A stretch of 64,000 nt of DNA from Bernardetia sp. MNP-M8 (lineage in GTDB: Bacteria > Bacteroidota > Bacteroidia > Cytophagales > Bernardetiaceae). The notes below the pieces were generated by a model. The model worked only from the letters and a program-made list of their open reading frames with translations, ran no database searches and was not told the origin of the DNA. Of the stretch, positions 19,301 to 27,720 are shown one piece after another. The translations under genes were made by a program, and so were the position numbers. How positions within the stretch are numbered: the first letter of the stretch is position 1; every line of letters begins with the position of its first letter. The DNA is taken from assembly GCF_037126285.1 (NCBI RefSeq), contig NZ_CP147012.1, positions 3,556,676 through 3,620,675 on the forward strand, read 5' to 3'.

Positions 19301-21997
19301 ATAAGTAGGGCTTCCACTTCCTCCAGTTACTGTTAAGTCAATTATACCTGTAGAACCTCCTGCACAGCTTACTGGGGTAATAGCAGCTGTGAAAGTAGGA
19401 GGAGTAACACTCGTTCCTTGCACTGCAAAATCATAAACTGCTTCATCAGTATCATCATTATTGATAGTAATAGTAGCATTTCTAGTTCCTAAAGCAGAAG
19501 GCGCAAAAGTAATATCAAAGGTAATATTATTTCCTGCTGTAATAAGAGTATTAGGAGTAAAGCTACTCACTACAAATTCAGTGTTATTTATACCACTTAC
19601 ACCAATAGAAGAAATAGTTAAGTCTGCATTTCCTGTATTTTGGATAGTGTATGTTTTTATTACAGAGCTGCCATTTGACACAGTACCAAAATCAGTATTA
19701 TTATTTACATCTGTAGAAGTTGTTCCACTTATGATATTATTTCCATTTCCTACTAGATTGATTTCTGGTGTAGCCATAACAAAACGCTTTACAGTAGTTC
19801 TACCTCCGTTTTCTATATCATAATATGCAACATAAGGTTCACCTAAAATAGGATGAAAAGCCAAACTTTGGTAACTAGATCGTCCGTCTGAAAAGCCTCT
19901 AATATTTCCTATAGCTTGCCAATTTGTGCCATCAAATCGTATTAATGCAGTTTTTTGTCCATTTCCGTTATTTCCTCCATCACTATAAGCAACATAGGGT
20001 TCATTCGAAATAGGATGAAAAGCTAAACTTTGATTTCTTGAATAATTTGCTACAAATGCTACATTTCCTACTGCTTGCCAGTTTGTACCATCAAAACGCA
20101 TTATAGCAGTTCTTTGATTGTTTCCACTACTATAAGCTACATAAGGTTCATTCGAAATAGGATGAAAAGCTAAGCTTTCATAGTCTGCTCTTTCTGCTGA
20201 AAACCCAGCAGTCCCTACTAGTTGCCAGTTTGTACCATCAAAATGCATTACAGTAATTTTACTTCCATTTCCTCCATCTTTATAAGCCACATAAGGTTGA
20301 TTTGAAGTAGGATGAAAAGCTAAACTGTGGTAGGTAGAGAATCCTGCTGAAAACCCTGTATTTCCTACTACTTGCCAGTCTGTGCCATCAAAACGCATTA
20401 CAGTAGCCTTACCCCCATTTTCATTATTACTATAGGCGACATAAGGCTCATTTGAAATAGGGTGAAAAGCTAAACTTTGATAGCTAGACGATCCTGCTGA
20501 AAATCCTGTACTACTTCCTACAGCTTGCCAATTCATACCATCAAAACGCATTACAGTAGTTTTATATCCATTTGACTCATCACTATAAGCGACATAAGGT
20601 TCATTTGAAGTTGGATGAAAAGCTAAACTTTGGAACTCTGATCTTCCTGCTGAAAATCCTTTATTTCCTATACTAGTCCAGTTTACTCCATCAAAACGCA
20701 TCACCGTAGTCTTTCTACCATGTGCATCATCACTATAAGTAACATAAGGTTCATTTGAAACTGGATTAAAGACTATATCTTGATGGAATCCAATTCCTTC
20801 TGCTAATCCTTTATTATTTAATTCTAGCCATTCAGTATCATCAAAATTTATTAATGTGTTTTTATTTGAATTTGCAAAATCGCAATACGAAATATAGGGT
20901 TTATTTGAAGTAGGATGAAAAGCAAAATCTAGATAGATTGCACTAGCTGATGGAGCACTCCCTACCATTTGCCAACTTGTGCCATCAAAACGCATTAAAA
21001 TAGCCCCATTCATATTTTCATAATTACTATATGCAACATAAGGCTCATTTGAAACAGGATGGAATGCTAGGCTTTGAAACTCTGCCTTATCTATTGAAAA
21101 TCCAGCAGTTCCTACTAATTGCCAGTTTGTACCATCAAAGCGCATCACAGTAGTTTTGCGTCCATTTTGAGAATCACTATAAGCAATATAAGGTTCGTTT
21201 GTAGTAGGATTAAAAGCCAAACTTTGATAGATACCTGTTGGTACTACACTCCCAACCATTTGCCAACTAGTACCATCAAAACGCATTATAACAGTTCCAT
21301 TCCCAACGAAATTTCCAGTTCCATCATCATATTCTCCACTATCATTGTAAGTAACATAAGGTTCTCCCGAAATAGGATGAAAAGCTAAATCTTGATGATA
21401 GGTATATCCTAATGAGAATCCAGCAGTTCCTACTAATTGCCAGTTTGTACCATCAAAACGCATTACAGTAGTCTTGTATCCATTTGCGCCATCTTGATAA
21501 GCTACATAAGGTTCGCCAGAAATAGGATGAAAGCCTATTTTTTGATATAATCCATTTGATCCAGCAGAACCTATACTTCCTACTAATTGCCAACTAGTAC
21601 CATCAAAACGCATTACAGTATTTTCAGCAAAATTCACCTCATCACTATATACTACATAAGGCTCACCCGAAGTAGGATGAATAGCCATGTCATGGTAGCG
21701 TATTCGCCCAGCTGAAAAACCAGAGTTACCTACTAATCTCCAATTTGTACCATCAAAACGAGCTACAGTTATTTTATAACCCTTACTTCCATCATGATAT
21801 GCTACATAAGGTTCGCCAGAAATAGGATGCATTGCTAGATTCTGTCTAATAGAATTTGCTTTTAAATAACCAATATCCCCAACATCTTCCCATTGAGCTA
21901 ATAAAGAATTTGTATTGAAGAAGAAAGTAATAAAGAATAAAAAACTTAAAACAAGCATGGTTTTTTTACTCAAAAGTGGTAGAAGAATGTGCTTCAT
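16385..21997 (-). CDS. Giant T9SS-exported protein: 14 propeller-like repeats plus four SprB/lectin-like modules
   Basis: 1870 aa. The signal peptide lies at about 13-35 (the first ATG is kept; Met13 is an alternative start). Residues 35-740 hold 14 units of about 50 aa with the core FHPISNEPYVAYSD, then TTVMRFDGTNWQ. Residues 745-855 are a choice-of-anchor-D domain. Residues 865-1770 contain four units of about 226 aa. Each is a SprB-like repeat (TYLWSTGATTQDI type) followed by a beta-sandwich module of about 150 aa with GW, MIGL, Y-T-S-I-x-Y and NG motifs. The end is a T9SS type A sorting domain (VYPNPNNGTFNIHF, ending SKQIIVE). SprB repeats are known from the F. johnsoniae gliding adhesin, so a role in surface adhesion is inferred. 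Confidence 0.9.
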   Translation of the reverse strand: MKHILLPLLSKKTMLVLSFLFFITFFFNTNSLLAQWEDVGDIGYLKANSIRQNLAMHPISGEPYVAYHDGSKGYKITVARFDGTNWRLVGNSGFSAGRIRYHDMAIHPTSGEPYVVYSDEVNFAENTVMRFDGTSWQLVGSIGSAGSNGLYQKIGFHPISGEPYVAYQDGANGYKTTVMRFDGTNWQLVGTAGFSLGYTYHQDLAFHPISGEPYVTYNDSGEYDDGTGNFVGNGTVIMRFDGTSWQMVGSVVPTGIYQSLAFNPTTNEPYIAYSDSQNGRKTTVMRFDGTNWQLVGTAGFSIDKAEFQSLAFHPVSNEPYVAYSNYENMNGAILMRFDGTSWQMVGSAPSASAIYLDFAFHPTSNKPYISYCDFANSNKNTLINFDDTEWLELNNKGLAEGIGFHQDIVFNPVSNEPYVTYSDDAHGRKTTVMRFDGVNWTSIGNKGFSAGRSEFQSLAFHPTSNEPYVAYSDESNGYKTTVMRFDGMNWQAVGSSTGFSAGSSSYQSLAFHPISNEPYVAYSNNENGGKATVMRFDGTDWQVVGNTGFSAGFSTYHSLAFHPTSNQPYVAYKDGGNGSKITVMHFDGTNWQLVGTAGFSAERADYESLAFHPISNEPYVAYSSGNNQRTAIMRFDGTNWQAVGNVAFVANYSRNQSLAFHPISNEPYVAYSDGGNNGNGQKTALIRFDGTNWQAIGNIRGFSDGRSSYQSLAFHPILGEPYVAYYDIENGGRTTVKRFVMATPEINLVGNGNNIISGTTSTDVNNNTDFGTVSNGSSVIKTYTIQNTGNADLTISSIGVSGINNTEFVVSSFTPNTLITAGNNITFDITFAPSALGTRNATITINNDDTDEAVYDFAVQGTSVTPPTFTAAITPVSCAGGSTGIIDLTVTGGSGSPTYLWSTGATTQDIFNLSVGEYTVTITDGTATYTGTYEVGYDLNWINLTDFSVDTEEKLTKSTATNGWTSKAFSEEKIITDGGIIFTAEENNTAYMVGLSYYQGAVGFTSIRYALYLTNAGGIAVYEKGILRGGFGTYQNGDILRIERLGTMIQYSKNGTPFRTINDAVAGELMADVTMYTESGKIPQIQFTSCPITLEISSFTSNNCPTDGLGAATTALLGETLPTTYLWSSGETTANISNKNTGIYSVTITGTDYGTRTKHVAIGYQIDFENQANVSVSGNVLTKTNATGWTSGTTSASTQQLANGVDGWVSNTITTNTGSYMIGLARPNAIASYTSIDYAWYFVGNSDAIPSYNGQRGAAIAYQKGDVFSVAREGSTMKFYKNGIVVHQYPINTNEVLIADVAIYSGNTGQVQASFCGSTGGNPTYTATVTGIDCTNAGSAGDINITATGATYLWSNGETTQDITGLNAGTYQLELTKNGIVSYSSYLIGAPLTWTNLSNLTLNANGQLDHTSSGWNTSANSTKKVIGNGGIVFKVDNLINSAIGLSKKESGTGFNSIDYAIYLTATGTVYVFEKGINRGSFGNYQARDGFKIERVGTTIQYSKNGVIFRTSTNVLTDDLLVDVSLQTTGTTLPAVLFINCALDVSISAPLVDCGVSVGSATISLTGGNFTTSYIWKNSDDVIVSTTNTLSNQPLGYYTVTANGSFSSMEKLVLLSYVIDFEIEAEATNSGSEVVKTSSTNAWSSGIHTTNTLLANQDGFVVNTASENTNYMFGLTPANTNPYYTSIKYRWYLLSHGSAVAGYTPSSGVVVNYEKGDKLRVERIGNVVKYFHNQVEVYQENADPNEILIADVAIHTGNGNAGSYAVSFCDSPTGRIANKTAKKYTYIDSLSDNFSVYPNPNNGTFNIHFGITLTKNIEVTIFDGIGRKIKTQTFEKGKQDFKMNLNNQAKGMYLIHFNQNGATYSKQIIVE
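16690..19402 (-). repeat. Four-fold repeat of SprB-like plus beta-sandwich module
   Basis: Within the 1870-aa gene, four divergent units of about 678 bp each encode a SprB-like repeat followed by a lectin-like module. Unit starts are near 19402, 18715, 18030 and 17370 on the minus strand. Confidence 0.75.
19776..21892 (-). repeat. Tandem coding repeat, 14 units of about 150 bp
   Basis: Degenerate tandem repeats coding for the FHP-S-EPYVAYSD and MRFDGTNW blocks. At DNA level CCATCAAAACGCAT recurs roughly every 150 bases. Units differ in length by insertions such as the one near 21300. Confidence 0.85.
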
Positions 21998-22080
21998 TAG
22001 AATTGAAAGGAAAGGTGAAAATAAAATAAAAGAAGATCTAAATCTATAATTATACTGATAGTTAGATTTTTATACGGCTG

Positions 22081-22111
22081 CAAAGGTAAAGCAGAGTTTT
22101 TAATAAAACAA
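22081..22111 (-). promoter_or_regulatory. Promoter for the 1870-aa protein gene
   Basis: Read on the minus strand: TTG at 22111-22109, 20 bases, then TACCTTTG at 22088-22081, a full match to the Bacteroidota consensus. Transcription would start near 22074, giving a leader of about 77 nt before the ATG at 21997. Confidence 0.7.
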
Positions 22112-22288
22112 AATAATTGTAGTTATTTCTTGTTTTATTACATAAGTGACTTTAAATTTTAATAGAGGTAATTTTATTTTTGGAGCAAAATGTAATTTCA
22201 TTGTGTCTTAAAACTATTTTTATATATAATAAATTAGTGGTTATAAGATTAGTAAAATAGGAATTAGATAAATTATCTTTTACTTTTT

Positions 22289-22319
22289 TTGATTTAAACA
22301 ATTAAGAAACCTAACTTTG
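22289..22319 (+). promoter_or_regulatory. Promoter for alr
   Basis: TTG at 22289-22291, 20 bases, TAACTTTG at 22312-22319: a full consensus promoter. The start would be near 22326, about 45 nt before the alr ATG. It is divergent from the promoter at 22081-22111. The 21998-22370 interval contains these two promoters and AT-rich DNA only. Confidence 0.7.
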
Positions 22320-22370
22320 GAAAGTAACTCAAATACATAATAAAAGCACAAAAAAAATAGCTAAAAACAA

Positions 22371-23531
22371 ATGTTCGCAACCTCACAAATAGAAATCAGC
22401 AAATCAGCCCTTCAAAATAACTATGATTTTTTAAGAAAATTAATAGGAGAAAAAACAATACTTTCTTCTGTAGTAAAAGGAAATGCCTACGGACACGGAT
22501 TAGAAAATTTTATTCCTTTAGCAGAATCGTGTGGAATCAATCATTTCTCTGTTTTTTCAGCAGATGAAGCATTTTATGTCCAGAAGTTAAAAAAAGACGA
22601 TTCAGAAATTATGATTATGGGAATGATAGGAAATGAAGAACTAGAATGGGCAATTCAGACAGGTGTAGAGGTCTATATGTTTGATTTGGAAAGACTTCAA
22701 GCAGGATTGAATATTGCTCAAAAAACACAAATTCCTATCAAAATTCATTTAGAAATGGAAACAGGAATGAACCGTTTGGGTATTGCAAAAAAAGATATTC
22801 CCAAAGTATTTGAGCTACTTACAAAATACAAAAATTGTTTTGTATTGGAAGGAATTTGTACACATTATGCAGGTGCTGAGAGTATTGCCAATTATGTACG
22901 AGTAAAATCACAAATTATCAATTATAAAAAAATTGTAAAGCGTTTCAAACGAAAAGAAAATCCTGATTTTATTCCCAAAAAATACCATACAGCCTGTTCT
23001 GCTGCTACAATTGCCTATCCACAAACACAAATGGATATGGTAAGAATTGGTATTTTACAGTATGGTTTTTTTCCTACTCAAGAAACACTTATTCAATACT
23101 TGAAAGATAACAAAACTCATACTGACCCACTAAAGAGGGTTCTGTGTTGGAAAAGTAAAATAATGACAATCAAAGATGTAGAAGCAGGGGAGTTTATAGG
23201 ATATGGTACATCATTTTTAGCTTCTCAGAAAATGAAAATAGCAATTGTTCCTGTGGGATATGCACACGGATATAGTCGCAGTCTGAGTAATATGGGAAGG
23301 GTTCTGATTCGTGGTGAGCGCATGGCTGTGGTAGGAGTAGTAAATATGAACTTGATGATTATTGATTTAGAAAAAATGCAAGGCGCAGAAATAGGTGACG
23401 AAGTAGTTTTGATAGGGAAGCAAGGAGAACAAGAAATTAGTGTAGCTAGTTTTGGAGAGATGAGTAACCAACTTAATTACGAATTACTTACTCGTTTGCC
23501 TGTGAATATTCCTCGTAAAGTGGTAGAGTAA
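22371..23531 (+). CDS. alr: Alanine racemase
   Basis: 386 aa, standard length. It is a PLP enzyme interconverting L- and D-alanine for peptidoglycan synthesis in the cytoplasm. The PLP lysine is Lys36 in VVKGNAYGHG. The second catalytic element is the tyrosine in the GYGTSFLA segment, and the VPVGYAHGYSR loop is typical of the family. This is a stand-alone Alr, not the MurF-Alr fusion found in several Bacteroidota. It has its own promoter and is followed at once by a promoter for the TonB receptor, so it is probably monocistronic. Confidence 0.96.
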   Translation: MFATSQIEISKSALQNNYDFLRKLIGEKTILSSVVKGNAYGHGLENFIPLAESCGINHFSVFSADEAFYVQKLKKDDSEIMIMGMIGNEELEWAIQTGVEVYMFDLERLQAGLNIAQKTQIPIKIHLEMETGMNRLGIAKKDIPKVFELLTKYKNCFVLEGICTHYAGAESIANYVRVKSQIINYKKIVKRFKRKENPDFIPKKYHTACSAATIAYPQTQMDMVRIGILQYGFFPTQETLIQYLKDNKTHTDPLKRVLCWKSKIMTIKDVEAGEFIGYGTSFLASQKMKIAIVPVGYAHGYSRSLSNMGRVLIRGERMAVVGVVNMNLMIIDLEKMQGAEIGDEVVLIGKQGEQEISVASFGEMSNQLNYELLTRLPVNIPRKVVE

Positions 23532-23559
23532 GTATTTTTGCGTTATAAATGCAACTCTG

Positions 23560-23591
23560 TTGCATAAAATGCTTATCTTTCCTTATCTTTG
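23560..23591 (+). promoter_or_regulatory. Promoter for the TonB-dependent receptor
   Basis: TTG at 23560-23562, 21 bases, TATCTTTG at 23584-23591. The predicted start near 23598 lies downstream of the longest possible ATG (23549), which rules that start out and supports 23636. Confidence 0.7.
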
Positions 23592-23635
23592 CAGAAGTAA
23601 AAATTCTCTTCCCTTATTTTTTCCTCTTTTTAATC

Positions 23636-26008
23636 ATGCAAAGTCAACTCTTAAAAATAGTTTTATCTCTATTTTTTATCTTTTTATTTCTTTCTACAAA
23701 TGTATTTTCTCAAAACTGTAATCTATCTGTAACAGGTTTTATTATTGATGAAAATACGAATAAGCCTTTAGAATTTGTCAATGTCTATAACAAAGAAACG
23801 CTAAAAGGAACAGCAAGTAATGAAAAAGGATATTTTGAATTAAAGAATATTTGTAAAGGCAAACATCATTTTGTTTTTAGTCATGTAAGTGGAGAAAATC
23901 ACAGTATTTTTTTGAATGTAGATAAAGATACAGTTTTATATGTAGAGATTCATGCGCTCAATACAGTTTTGGAAAGTGTTGTAATTAGTGAAAAAACAAG
24001 TATTTCTACTCAAAATATCCAAACTCTCAATCATCAACATATTTCAGATAACTCAAATCAAAATCTTTCCAATATGTTGGAAGAAGTTTCTGGAGTCAGC
24101 ACTATTAAAAATGGAAATGGAATCTCAAAACCAGTAGTGCATGGACTTTATGGAAACCGTCTGACCATCCTAAACAATGGAATTACACAAAGTGGACAGC
24201 AATGGGGAAATGACCATGCGCCCGAAATTGACCCTTTGGTAGCCAACAAAATCAGAGTTGTAAAAGGAGTAAGTAGTTTAGAATATCAAGGTTCGAATCT
24301 AGGAAGTGTGATTTTGGTAGAACCTGCAAAAATAGAACGAGAACCACATTTGCACGGAAATACAAGTTATTTTTTTGAAACTAATGGAAGAGGACATGGA
24401 ATAAACTTACAACTAGAACAATACAATTCATTAATAGCTTGGAAAATAAATGGAACACTCAAAAAAAATGGAGACAAAAAAACAGCTGATTATTTTCTAA
24501 ACAATACAGGAAATCAAGAGGCAAATATTGCTATTCAATTAGAAAAACAGTTTACAGAAAATTTCTTTACAGATATTTATTTTAGTTCTTTCAACACAGA
24601 ACTGGGTGTTTTGCGTGGTTCGCATGTCGGAAATCTGACTGACTTACAAAATGCTTTTGAGCAAAAGCAGCCCTTTTTTACAGAATCAACTTTTAGTTAT
24701 GATATTGATGCACCAAAACAAAAAGTAAATCACCATTTATTCAAAATCCATTCAAAAAAGTATTTTAATTCTAAAAATAAGAATATAGAAGAACAATTTC
24801 TAGATTTTACTTTTGCTACTCAACTCAATATCAGAAAAGAATTCGATGTCCGTAGAAGTGGACGCTCAGAAGTCCCTGCACTAAACCTAAAACAATATTC
24901 TTATTTTTTAGAAACAAAATATCAAAAAGAATTTGAAAATAATCTGATATTCAAAGTAGGAGTTCAATCTACTATTACAGATAATACCAACGACCCAGAA
25001 ACAGGAATTTTGCCTCTTATTCCAGATTATTTGAGTTATGAAACAGGTGTTTTTACTGTCTTGACAAAAAAAGTAAATCGCTGGTTTTTAGAAACAGGTT
25101 TACGTTATCAAAACACAATTCAAAATGCTGTTACGATTAGTAATTCTGTGCCTAGAAAAATTATTCGTTTTGATAATAACTTTACTAATTTTAGCTCTTC
25201 TTTGGGAATAAATTATCAGTTGAGTGATGCTATTCAAGTTTCATATAATATTGGTTATGCAACTCGCAATCCTGCTGTCAATGAACTTTTTAGTAATGGA
25301 CTTCATCAAGGCGTAAGTGGTATAGAAGAAGGAAATCCAAATCTAAAAACGGAAAAATCTATTAAAAATACGCTTTCGCTAAGTGGAAAAATTAAAGAAA
25401 AATTATCCTTCGAAACACTAATTTATTATCAAAATATCAACGATTATATTTATTTGAATCCAGAAAAAGAAATCCGTTTGACAATTCGTGGAGCTTTTCC
25501 TGTCTTTAAATACAAACAAACAAATGCCCAAATTTATGGCTTAGATGTTTCTACTCGTTATCAGTTTTCTAAGTCGTTAGATTTGAAAGCAAGTTATAGT
25601 TTTATAAAAGGAGATGATGTATCAAATAATTTACCTCTTATCAATATGCCTTCAAATAATTTACAGGCAAGTTTGCGTTATCAGATTCAGAAACCAATTT
25701 CTATTGGAAGTAAGGAAACAAAACGTCCTAAAAAACTTACAAATACACAATTTGAAATCACAAATCGATATGTTTTTTATCAAAAAAATCTTTTAGAAGA
25801 ACAAGATTTTACACTTCCTCCCAAAGCCTATAATTTGGTAGGTTTGAGAGTTTCCACTACTATTCAAGGACAAAAAACTCAATTGCGTATTTTTGGAAAA
25901 GTAGATAATTTATTTAATGTTGCTTATAGAGATTACCTAAACAGACAGCGTTATTTTGCTGATGATTTGGGAATAAATGTTGTTTTGGGTGTAAAATTGG
26001 ATTTTTGA
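23636..26008 (+). CDS. TonB-dependent outer-membrane receptor
   Basis: 790 aa from the ATG at 23636 (MQSQLLKIVL), which gives a clean signal peptide ending VFSQ. The upstream ATG at 23549 precedes the promoter and is rejected. Domains: a CarboxypepD_reg-like domain at about 25-110; a TonB plug at about 115-250 with GLYGNRLTILNNG and QQWGNDHAPEIDP; then a 22-strand-type barrel ending in GVKLDF with a terminal Phe. It imports a ligand across the outer membrane using TonB energy. The plug resembles receptors often assigned to metal uptake, but the substrate cannot be named. No SusD partner is adjacent, so a SUS polysaccharide system is unlikely. Confidence 0.9.
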   Translation: MQSQLLKIVLSLFFIFLFLSTNVFSQNCNLSVTGFIIDENTNKPLEFVNVYNKETLKGTASNEKGYFELKNICKGKHHFVFSHVSGENHSIFLNVDKDTVLYVEIHALNTVLESVVISEKTSISTQNIQTLNHQHISDNSNQNLSNMLEEVSGVSTIKNGNGISKPVVHGLYGNRLTILNNGITQSGQQWGNDHAPEIDPLVANKIRVVKGVSSLEYQGSNLGSVILVEPAKIEREPHLHGNTSYFFETNGRGHGINLQLEQYNSLIAWKINGTLKKNGDKKTADYFLNNTGNQEANIAIQLEKQFTENFFTDIYFSSFNTELGVLRGSHVGNLTDLQNAFEQKQPFFTESTFSYDIDAPKQKVNHHLFKIHSKKYFNSKNKNIEEQFLDFTFATQLNIRKEFDVRRSGRSEVPALNLKQYSYFLETKYQKEFENNLIFKVGVQSTITDNTNDPETGILPLIPDYLSYETGVFTVLTKKVNRWFLETGLRYQNTIQNAVTISNSVPRKIIRFDNNFTNFSSSLGINYQLSDAIQVSYNIGYATRNPAVNELFSNGLHQGVSGIEEGNPNLKTEKSIKNTLSLSGKIKEKLSFETLIYYQNINDYIYLNPEKEIRLTIRGAFPVFKYKQTNAQIYGLDVSTRYQFSKSLDLKASYSFIKGDDVSNNLPLINMPSNNLQASLRYQIQKPISIGSKETKRPKKLTNTQFEITNRYVFYQKNLLEEQDFTLPPKAYNLVGLRVSTTIQGQKTQLRIFGKVDNLFNVAYRDYLNRQRYFADDLGINVVLGVKLDF

Positions 26009-26093
26009 AAGATAGCGAATCGTAGAAAAAATTTGTTTAAAAATAAAAAATAGTTATTTTAGATAAAAAACTAACTACTTTTTTTAAAAACAC

Positions 26094-27701
26094 ATGAAAT
26101 CATCTCTAGATAATTCAGAACTTATTTATGACACAGAAGAAATTTCAGAGGCTTTATATCTCAAAAGGTATTTAATAAAAGTACAAACTAAAGCTGATAA
26201 AATATCAGATAAGTTTGTGATGATATTTTTTGTAGTTGGAATTTTTTTAGCTCCTATCTATCAAACATGGCTTTTTAGTTTCATTACAGGAGGTGCTGCT
26301 TTGGGTATTTATTTAGTTGCTCGTTTTTTATTGAGTAATAAATTTTATGCTCGCATGCTTATTAGTATTGTTTATGCTGTTTTTATGTTGCAGTTTATTG
26401 GACAGATGCATGGCATGGCAGAAACTCATTTTTTCTTTTTTGTAAATGCAGCCTTACTTATTATTTATCAAGATTGGCGCATCATGATTCCTTATGCTAT
26501 CCTTACTGTTGGACATCATAGTATTTTGGCTATTTTGCAAGTAGCTTACGGAATGGAAAATCTTGCTTATTATTTTATTAGTTATAGTGGAATAAAAATC
26601 ACTGGAGAAACAGTACCTTATGTAACAGTTTTTCAACTTGTTTTTCATTTTACAATTGTTTCTATTATGGCTGTTGTATGTGGTTGGTGGGCAATTATTT
26701 TTAGACAGAATAGTATTTTCCTGATAAAAAACAAAATGGAAGTACAGGATAAAAATAAACGTTTACTAGTTACTGAAGAAGAATTACGACAGAATATTGA
26801 GGAACTAGAAGCAATACAAAACAAGCTAAGCCTAATAAATAGGGAAATGACTTACAGTATGGAAGCTTTGGAGGATAAAAATAGAATTATAGAAGAAAAA
26901 AACAGCAACATAGAAGAAAAAAGTAAAAGTATTACAGCGAGTATCAATTATGCTAAACGTATTCAAGAAGCTATGCTTCCTAAGATAGGAAAAATTAAAG
27001 AAAGTTTGCCCAACTCATTTGTGCTTTTTAAGCCTAAAGATATTGTAAGTGGAGATTTTTACTATTTTCACAAAGTAGAATCAAAAATTATTATTGCTGC
27101 TATTGATTGTACTGGACATGGCGTTCCAGGTGCGTTTGTGTCTTTGATAGGAAATGAGTTGTTAAATGCAATCTTAGATAAAGATATTTTTACTCCTTCT
27201 GAGATTCTTACACATTTAAACCAAAAAATAGACAAAGCTCTTCAGCAAACTGATCTTTCTATTCGTTCTACAAGAGATGGAATGGATGCAGCCATTTGTT
27301 TGATAGATTCTGAGAATAATATACTAGAATATGCAGGAGCAAAAAATCCTTTAGTGTATGTTCAAAATAATGAAATGCATGTTGTAAAAGGAGATAGAAC
27401 TTCAGTAGGAGGGAATTTAGCTAAAAAGCAACAAAAACAGTTTACTAATCATACTATTTCTATTGATTCTACTACCTCTTTTTATATTTATTCGGATGGC
27501 TTTCAAGACCAGTTTGGAGGAGAAGAAGATGTAAAATATAACACAACCAGATTTAAACAAACCCTTTTAGATATTTCTACTTATCCCTTTTCTGAGCAAA
27601 AAGAAGTGCTGACAACTATTTTTGAAGACTGGAGAGAACAACAAGACAGGGAGCAGATGGACGATGTTTTAGTAATGGGATTTGAAGTTAGTCCTTCTTA
27701 A
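26094..27701 (+). CDS. Membrane-anchored SpoIIE/PP2C-type serine phosphatase
   Basis: 535 aa. About six membrane helices lie between residues 41 and 205. They include an MHGMAETHFFFFV, YQDWR and HH pattern that also occurs in sensor regions of some chemoreceptors. A coiled coil at about 210-280 leads to a SpoIIE-type PPM domain at about 290-535, with metal-binding acids in VSGDFYYF, AIDCTGHGVPGAF, DGMDAAI, SDGFQDQFGG and a final MDDVLVMGFE. Such proteins dephosphorylate anti-sigma-factor antagonists or act in partner-switching. No such partner is seen here. It converges with a TPR kinase-like gene. Confidence 0.88.
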   Translation: MKSSLDNSELIYDTEEISEALYLKRYLIKVQTKADKISDKFVMIFFVVGIFLAPIYQTWLFSFITGGAALGIYLVARFLLSNKFYARMLISIVYAVFMLQFIGQMHGMAETHFFFFVNAALLIIYQDWRIMIPYAILTVGHHSILAILQVAYGMENLAYYFISYSGIKITGETVPYVTVFQLVFHFTIVSIMAVVCGWWAIIFRQNSIFLIKNKMEVQDKNKRLLVTEEELRQNIEELEAIQNKLSLINREMTYSMEALEDKNRIIEEKNSNIEEKSKSITASINYAKRIQEAMLPKIGKIKESLPNSFVLFKPKDIVSGDFYYFHKVESKIIIAAIDCTGHGVPGAFVSLIGNELLNAILDKDIFTPSEILTHLNQKIDKALQQTDLSIRSTRDGMDAAICLIDSENNILEYAGAKNPLVYVQNNEMHVVKGDRTSVGGNLAKKQQKQFTNHTISIDSTTSFYIYSDGFQDQFGGEEDVKYNTTRFKQTLLDISTYPFSEQKEVLTTIFEDWREQQDREQMDDVLVMGFEVSPS

Positions 27702-27720
27702 ATCTAGCAAACTATACTAA

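Noticed and set aside
19776-21892. Regular repeats that could suggest a CRISPR array
   Set aside because: Units are about 150 bp, degenerate, coding and in frame; there are no short identical repeats with unique spacers and no cas genes.
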